A DNA stretch of 64,000 nt from an uncultured Clostridia bacterium. GTDB lineage: Bacteria; Bacillota; Clostridia; Oscillospirales; Acutalibacteraceae. Shown here piece by piece: positions 60,115-64,000 of the stretch. The notes below the pieces were generated by a model that was not told the DNA's origin, did no database searches, and saw nothing but the letters and a program-made list of their open reading frames with translations. Position numbers and translations under genes: made by a program. The DNA is taken from NCBI GenBank assembly GCA_946407065.1, contig CAMJMQ010000013.1, positions 1-64,000 of the forward strand, written 5' to 3'. Position 1 is the first letter of the stretch. Each line of letters begins with the position of its first letter.

Positions 60115-61599
60115 ATGAAACGAACACTTGCTTTGATACTGGCACTCACGGCGCTGTTCTCCTTCCTCTGCGTCCCTACCTCGGCAAACGCCGCCGAGAA
60201 TCCTACCGTGCCGAAGATCGAGATCACCACCGACGCGGGCAACGGCCTATCGCTGGAAAAGGCGGACGGCTATGTCAGCGCTCATATCACGATCACCGAC
60301 GCGGACGGCTCCGTGACAGATGACGCGATCAACCTCAAGGTACGCGGCAACAGCACCGCGATGGAACATGTCACCAAGAAATCCTTCAACTTCAAATTCG
60401 CCAAAAAGACGGAAGTGCTCGGCATGGGCAAGGGCAAAAAGTGGGCGATGCTCGCCAACTGCTTTGACCCCACTCTCCTGCGCAACTATCTTGCTTTTGA
60501 CCTCGCGCAGGAGCTCGACCTCCCCTATACCTCGCAGCAGCGCTACGCCGAATTATGGCTGGACGGCTCCTACCGCGGCTGTTACACCGTTTATGAGCCC
60601 GTACAGGAGGGCAGGGACAGGGTCGATATCGACATTGAGAGCAACGACGGCAAAAAGGATTTTCTGCTTGAATATGAAGCGAGCCGCACGGAAGCGGATG
60701 TGTACTACGTCAGCGCGGGCGGGCTTCGTTTCGCGATGAGCGATCCCGATGAGCCGAATGACGACCAGCTCGTCTATGTCACCGACACCCTGAACAACAT
60801 CGTCAACACAATGAAAAACGGCTCCGAGGAAGAGATCCGCCAAGTGATCGATGTCGATTCCTTCGCCAAGTTCTACCTGCTCAACGAGTACGCTAAGACA
60901 GGCGATTTCGGTCTGAGCTCCGTGTTCTTCTTCTACAAGGACGGCGTCCTCTACGCTGGACCCGCCTGGGATTATGACCTTGCGCTGGGCAACCTCAACG
61001 GCGACCTCAACTCCACCGCTGCCAAGCAGGGCAGCCGCACCGACGGCATCATGCAGGCGGACAAGAATTTTTACCGTTTCCTCACGGGCAAGGACTGGTT
61101 CCAAACCGAGATCAAGCGCATTTATGCTCAACACTACGACTACATTGAGAACATCTCCGCCGACGGCGGAAGGCTCGATACCCTGCGTGCGGAGAATCAG
61201 GCGCTCTTTGACCGCAACTTCAAGACATGGAGCGTCAGCAGATGGTGGCTCAACTACCAAAAGCCGCCGCAGAGAACCTATGATGACAACTACAATTTCC
61301 TCAAAAACTGGTGCACTGAGCGTCATCAGTGGCTGAGCGACTACTACGGGCTGTACCGCTATCCCTACCTGCGCGGCGACAGTGACGGCAACGGTGAAGT
61401 CAACATCCTTGACGTGACGCTCATCCAGCGCGTCATCGCCAATGTGCAGAGCGATGACGACGGCAGGATCACTCTGCGTGCCGCCCTGTCCGACAACGCC
61501 CTCGACATCACCGACGCGACATACCTGCAACGCTATATCATCCAGATGCCGACCCCCTACCCCATCAACGAAACCGCACAAACCATTCTGTATTCATAA
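60115..61599 (+). CDS. Secreted CotH-family protein with C-terminal dockerin
   Basis: 494 residues from ATG 60115 (AAAGGA upstream). A signal peptide (TLALILALTALFSFLCVPTS) ends near ANAA. The CotH kinase-like domain covers about residues 30-400: INLKVRGNSTAMEHVTKKSF, LANCFDPTLLRNYLAFDLAQ, YEPVQEGRDRVDID, LLNEYAKTGDFGLSSVFFFY, GPAWDYDLALGN (the WDYDLALG block is the conserved core). A type-I dockerin follows: DSDGNGEVNILDVTLIQR and ALDITDATYLQR, though the second loop is degenerate. CotH phosphorylates spore-coat proteins in Bacillus; here the dockerin implies a cell-surface or cellulosome location. Confidence 0.9.
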   Translation: MKRTLALILALTALFSFLCVPTSANAAENPTVPKIEITTDAGNGLSLEKADGYVSAHITITDADGSVTDDAINLKVRGNSTAMEHVTKKSFNFKFAKKTEVLGMGKGKKWAMLANCFDPTLLRNYLAFDLAQELDLPYTSQQRYAELWLDGSYRGCYTVYEPVQEGRDRVDIDIESNDGKKDFLLEYEASRTEADVYYVSAGGLRFAMSDPDEPNDDQLVYVTDTLNNIVNTMKNGSEEEIRQVIDVDSFAKFYLLNEYAKTGDFGLSSVFFFYKDGVLYAGPAWDYDLALGNLNGDLNSTAAKQGSRTDGIMQADKNFYRFLTGKDWFQTEIKRIYAQHYDYIENISADGGRLDTLRAENQALFDRNFKTWSVSRWWLNYQKPPQRTYDDNYNFLKNWCTERHQWLSDYYGLYRYPYLRGDSDGNGEVNILDVTLIQRVIANVQSDDDGRITLRAALSDNALDITDATYLQRYIIQMPTPYPINETAQTILYS

Positions 61600-61600
61600 C

Positions 61601-61630
61601 AAAAGCTCCCGAGAGATCGGGAGCTTTTTC
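61601..61630. terminator. Terminator after the CotH-dockerin gene (bidirectional)
   Basis: AAAAGCTCCCGA, GAGA loop, TCGGGAGCTTTTTC. Confidence 0.9.
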
Positions 61631-62119
61631 TTATGCTTGATTCAGTTTGCCGCAAAATGCCTGTATCTTCTCCTCGTTCTCCTGCGAGGGTTGATCCTTC
61701 GGGTCGACGAGGATCAGCTGTGCGTCAAAGTGCTCGATCCCTAAAAACTTCGCGAGCTTATCGATCGCCTTCTCCGCGCCGCCTCCGGCATAGCACACAC
61801 ATACGGCGAAGCGCTTACCTTTCAGCGCGGCGCGATTCTCGTCGATAAACGTCCTGATCGGCGGCGTGAAACTGCTCGCCCAGACAGGTGTAGCGAAGAT
61901 GATCCTGTCATAATCTCCGTTGAACTCATACGGATTCAGTTGGGGCTTCTCACCCATCACCGCTTTCATACCGCCCCAGATAAACTTGCGCGCTCCCTTG
62001 TCGGGATAATCCTTCACGGGCTTTATTTCGATCAGATCGGCTGAAAGCTCCTTAGCAATTATTTCGGCAACCATCTTGGTATTGCCGCTCATTGAATAAT
62101 AAACGATCGCAGTTTTCAT
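61631..62119 (-). CDS. Flavodoxin
   Basis: 162 residues from MKTAIVYYSMSGNTKMVAEI (ATG 62119; GAGGTGA upstream). The FMN phosphate loop is YSMSGNTKMVAEI, followed by IIFATPVWASSFTPPIRTF and KRFAVCVCYAGGGAEKAIDK. It is a flavodoxin-like electron carrier of the WrbA/flavodoxin_5 size; the partner is unknown. It follows the XRE/DUF6442 pair on the same strand and may share their promoter. Confidence 0.92.
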   Translation of the reverse strand: MKTAIVYYSMSGNTKMVAEIIAKELSADLIEIKPVKDYPDKGARKFIWGGMKAVMGEKPQLNPYEFNGDYDRIIFATPVWASSFTPPIRTFIDENRAALKGKRFAVCVCYAGGGAEKAIDKLAKFLGIEHFDAQLILVDPKDQPSQENEEKIQAFCGKLNQA

Positions 62120-62128
62120 CAAATCACC

Positions 62129-62335
62129 TCAGAAATAGAAAACTTCTTCAAACTTTTTATCCAGTGCGATACACAGAATCAGCGCAAGCTTGGCAGTGGG
62201 ATTGAACTGCCCCGTTTCGATGGAGCTGATCGTGTTGCGCGATACGCCCACCAGCTTGGCAAGCTCCGCCTGAGAGAGCTTTTTTTCTTTGCGGATCGCG
62301 GCAAGGTTGTTTCTCAAAACCAATTCCTTATCCAT
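62129..62335 (-). CDS. XRE-family regulator paired with a DUF6442-like protein
   Basis: 68 residues from MDKELVLRNNLAAIRKEKKL (ATG 62335). Helix-turn-helix: SQAELAKLVGVSRNTISSIE, TGQFNPTAKLALILCIALDK. A compact autoregulator type. Its start overlaps the stop of the preceding membrane protein gene by one base (TAATG), so translation is coupled. Confidence 0.94.
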   Translation of the reverse strand: MDKELVLRNNLAAIRKEKKLSQAELAKLVGVSRNTISSIETGQFNPTAKLALILCIALDKKFEEVFYF

Positions 62336-62664
62336 TATGCGATCACCCTGCAAAGCTGTAAGATCCAGAGCACCAGCATCATCAGCGCCAGCAATCCCCA
62401 CCAGATAGCGACGAACAGTTCGTGTCGCTTACGCAACTTGATATACTTGGTCAGGAACGCAACGAACGCCATTGTGAAAAGGACAAAATCCATGCCGCGG
62501 TTCACATAGCCCAGCACGAACCCATTGACCAGATCAACGATGATCACCAAAAATACGGCGATAAAATACGCCGCACGGGTACCGCTTTTTTGCGCTTCGA
62601 TATCCGCGTAATCCTTGCCGTTGTTCTCCGCCTGCGCTTTTTTCAAGAGTTCCTCTTTATTCAT
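62335..62664 (-). CDS. DUF6442-like small membrane protein
   Basis: 109 residues from MNKEELLKKAQAENNGKDYA (ATG 62664; AAGGAG upstream). A charged helix, then three or so membrane segments (AYFIAVFLVIIVDLVNGFVL, MDFVLFTMAFVAFL, WWGLLALMMLVLWILQLC). This N-terminus and topology resemble the DUF6442 family often found beside XRE regulators in gut Firmicutes. Possibly a sensor that controls the regulator. The promoter at 62772-62800 is embedded in operator repeats. Confidence 0.85.
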   Translation of the reverse strand: MNKEELLKKAQAENNGKDYADIEAQKSGTRAAYFIAVFLVIIVDLVNGFVLGYVNRGMDFVLFTMAFVAFLTKYIKLRKRHELFVAIWWGLLALMMLVLWILQLCRVIA

Positions 62665-62686
62665 GACCACATCTCCTTTTTTAGTT

Positions 62687-62723
62687 GTCATTGCGAGGGA
62701 GCTTGCAACCGTGGCAATCTCAA
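62687..62723. repeat. GAGATTGCC/CGCAATGAC palindromic repeat, copy 5
   Basis: GTCATTGCGAG, hairpin, GTGGCAATCTCA in inverted orientation. It lies in the leader between the DUF6442-like promoter and its start. Confidence 0.7.
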
Positions 62724-62739
62724 CCGTTTTCATTAAATA

Positions 62740-62825
62740 TGCCAAGTTTACTTGTCATTTATGATGATGCTATTATAACATCGCCAAGTTTACTTGTCAA
62801 TAGTTTTTGCAAAGTTTTCTTGGCA
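62740..62825. promoter_or_regulatory. Three operator-like repeats at the DUF6442/XRE promoter
   Basis: TGCCAAGTTTACTTGTCA at 62740-62757, the same core GCCAAGTTTACTTGTCA at 62783-62799, and a degenerate TTGCAAAGTTTTCTTGGCA at 62807-62825. Each is a rough palindrome around CAAGT..ACTTG. The middle copy overlaps the -35 and the first covers the transcript start. Confidence 0.7.
62772..62800 (-). promoter_or_regulatory. Consensus sigma-A promoter of the DUF6442/XRE operon
   Basis: On the minus strand TTGACA (62795-62800), 17-nt spacer, TATAAT (62772-62777). Confidence 0.85.
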
Positions 62826-62838
62826 GTTTTTTTCACAC

Positions 62839-62868
62839 AAAAGCTCCCGAGGTAAATACCTCGGGAGC
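62839..62868 (-). terminator. Terminator after the EF-G-like gene
   Basis: GCTCCCGAGGTA pairs with TACCTCGGGAGC around AA; TTTTGTGTG follows on the minus strand. Confidence 0.8.
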
Positions 62869-62955
62869 ATTGTTGATAGATGTTGTTATGACACGCCGTT
62901 ACAGAGGCGTCGATGAACCGCCGATTTTGCAAAAGGCGGACAAAAACGCTTCGCG

Positions 62956-64000
62956 TTAGTCTGCGTCAGCCTTAGCGGCTTCGATGACCTTCTGCGCAAC
63001 CTGAGCGGGAGCGTCCTCATAGCGCTCGAACTCAAAGCTGTAGCTGCCGCGACCCTGGGTGCACTGGCGCATGAAGACGGAGAAGTCAGCCATCTCAGCC
63101 ATCGGAACCTCAGCCTCGACGATCTGCATGCCGTCCTCGCCCGCGTTCATACCGAGCACGCGGCCTCTGCGCTTGTTGACCTCACCCATGATATCGCCCA
63201 TGTTGGCGTCCGGAACATTCGCCTTGAGGGATCCGACCGGCTCCAGCAGAGCGGGCTTTGCCTGCGGGATACCTGCCTTGAACGCGAGCTGAGCCGCGGT
63301 CTTGAACGCCATTTCGTTGGAGTCAACGGGATGGTACTTACCATCATACAGCGTCGCCTTCACGCCGACAACGGGATAGCCCGCCAGCGGACCGTGCTTG
63401 ATGGAATCTCTCAGACCCTTTTCAACCGCGGGGAAGAACTGCTTGGGAACGGAGCCGCCGACAACAGCGATGTCGAACTCCAGACCGTCGGAATCGCACG
63501 GCTCAAACTTGATCCAAACGTCACCGTACTGACCGGAGCCGCCGGACTGCTTCTTATGCTTGCCTTCTACATCGGACTTGCCGCGGATGGTCTCGCGATA
63601 CGCGACCTTGGGCTGCTTGAGCTCAACCTCTACGTTGAATTTGCTCTTTAACTTGGAAACGACGACGTCCAGATGCTGTTCGCCCATACCGGACATGACC
63701 AGTTCCTTGGTCTCGGGGTCGTTCTTGTACTGGATGGTGGGATCTTCCTCTACCAGACGAGCCAGACCCTGCGCTACCTTATCCTCCTCGCCCTTCTTCT
63801 TGGGATAAACCGCCATCGAGAAGGAGGGAGCCGGATAATCGATACCGTCGAGGATGACCTTGCGGGTGGGGGAGCAGAGGGTGTCGCCGGTGTTGGCGGC
63901 GGTCAGCTTGGGGATTGCGCCGATATCGCCCGCGAGTACCGCGGAGGCGTCCTCCTGCTTCTTACCGCGAACGGTCAGCACCTTGGTGATACGCTCCTGG
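62956..64000 (-). CDS. EF-G-like translation GTPase, C-terminal part only
   Basis: The reading frame is open to the window edge, so the N-terminal GTPase domain is outside. About 347 residues cover the rest of domain 2 and domains 3-5: VLAGDIGAIPKLTAANTGDT, MGEQHLDVVVSKLKSKFNVE, KHKKQSGGSGQYGDVWIKFE, FPAVEKGLRDSIKHGPLAGY, PDANMGDIMGEVNKRRGRVL, CTQGRGSYSFEFERYEDAP. The loop KHKKQSGGSGQYGDV differs from canonical EF-G (KHAKQSGGRGQYG), pointing to the FusA2-like paralogue of Clostridia rather than the housekeeping fusA of the str operon. No ribosomal protein genes are nearby. Confidence 0.92.
   Translation of the reverse strand, partial: QERITKVLTVRGKKQEDASAVLAGDIGAIPKLTAANTGDTLCSPTRKVILDGIDYPAPSFSMAVYPKKKGEEDKVAQGLARLVEEDPTIQYKNDPETKELVMSGMGEQHLDVVVSKLKSKFNVEVELKQPKVAYRETIRGKSDVEGKHKKQSGGSGQYGDVWIKFEPCDSDGLEFDIAVVGGSVPKQFFPAVEKGLRDSIKHGPLAGYPVVGVKATLYDGKYHPVDSNEMAFKTAAQLAFKAGIPQAKPALLEPVGSLKANVPDANMGDIMGEVNKRRGRVLGMNAGEDGMQIVEAEVPMAEMADFSVFMRQCTQGRGSYSFEFERYEDAPAQVAQKVIEAAKADAD

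Noticed and set aside
1..64000. tRNA and rRNA genes
   Set aside because: No tRNA cloverleaf (GGTTCGAATC-type T-arm with CCA-side stem) or rRNA signature was noticed in the gaps; a dedicated scan would be needed to be certain.

Overview
This 64 kb window looks like a chromosomal segment of a Gram-positive gut anaerobe of the Clostridia, most likely Ruminococcaceae/Oscillospiraceae. I infer this from moderately high GC with strong AGGAGG-type ribosome binding sites, many sigma-A promoters with 17-nt spacers, a cysteine T-box leader, a SigH-like sigma factor and a PdaB-like deacetylase (spore-former genes), and two secreted proteins ending in type-I dockerins plus one with a cohesin-like domain (cellulosome/amylosome-style surface biology). 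No rRNA, tRNA, prophage, transposase or CRISPR array was seen. The window ends inside an EF-G-like gene.

Layout. 0-9 kb: a secreted six-unit fibronectin-III protein; then on the minus strand a SprT/YgjP-like metallopeptidase, a dockerin-bearing IdeS/Mac-like cysteine protease, pyruvate kinase, an EamA transporter and citrate synthase. 9.7-20 kb: VTC polyphosphate polymerase plus DUF4956 membrane protein; a TetR-MMPL-secreted helical repeat protein cluster; a DtxR/MntR-type regulator; divergent thioredoxin and thioredoxin reductase; an AlkD-like gene; a Na/Pi cotransporter. 21-27 kb (minus): NUDIX, RqcH, GNAT, RlmH, a WalJ-like hydrolase and MurA. A small two-promoter locus between RqcH and GNAT looks like an undescribed type I toxin-antitoxin pair. 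27.7-34.5 kb: a membrane ferredoxin-like protein, DUF3795, YifB/ComM, SigH-like sigma, zinc-ribbon protein, DUF1858-TrmK-Nif3 operon, TrmB. 34.5-47.3 kb: lipoprotein, two-component system, DUF1385-PrmC, RecA-RecX-RimO, PgsA, and T-box-controlled CysE-CysS. 47.4-53.4 kb: cell-envelope genes (lipoprotein, PdaB-like, GH25), LuxS and TrmL. 53.4-55.9 kb: a distinctly AT-rich island of four uncharacterised genes divergent from an XRE regulator with twin operator dyads. 56-60 kb: pgk-tpiA-gpmI glycolytic operon. 60-64 kb: a CotH-dockerin protein, a flavodoxin, a DUF6442-like/XRE pair under an operator-decorated promoter, and EF-G-like fusA.

The core genes join central carbon metabolism (pyk, citrate synthase, pgk, tpiA, gpmI), translation and ribosome quality control (RqcH, RlmH, RimO, PrmC, TrmB, TrmK, TrmL, CysS), DNA maintenance (RecA/RecX, AlkD-like) and envelope synthesis (MurA, PgsA). 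Intergenic space is rich in non-coding repeats: at least three terminal-inverted-repeat (MITE-like) families, five copies of a palindromic GAGATTGCC/CGCAATGAC element, and short hairpins ending in CCCTAC. Some of these have been recruited as coding tails or ribosome binding sites. All functions come from reading motifs by eye; no database search was run.
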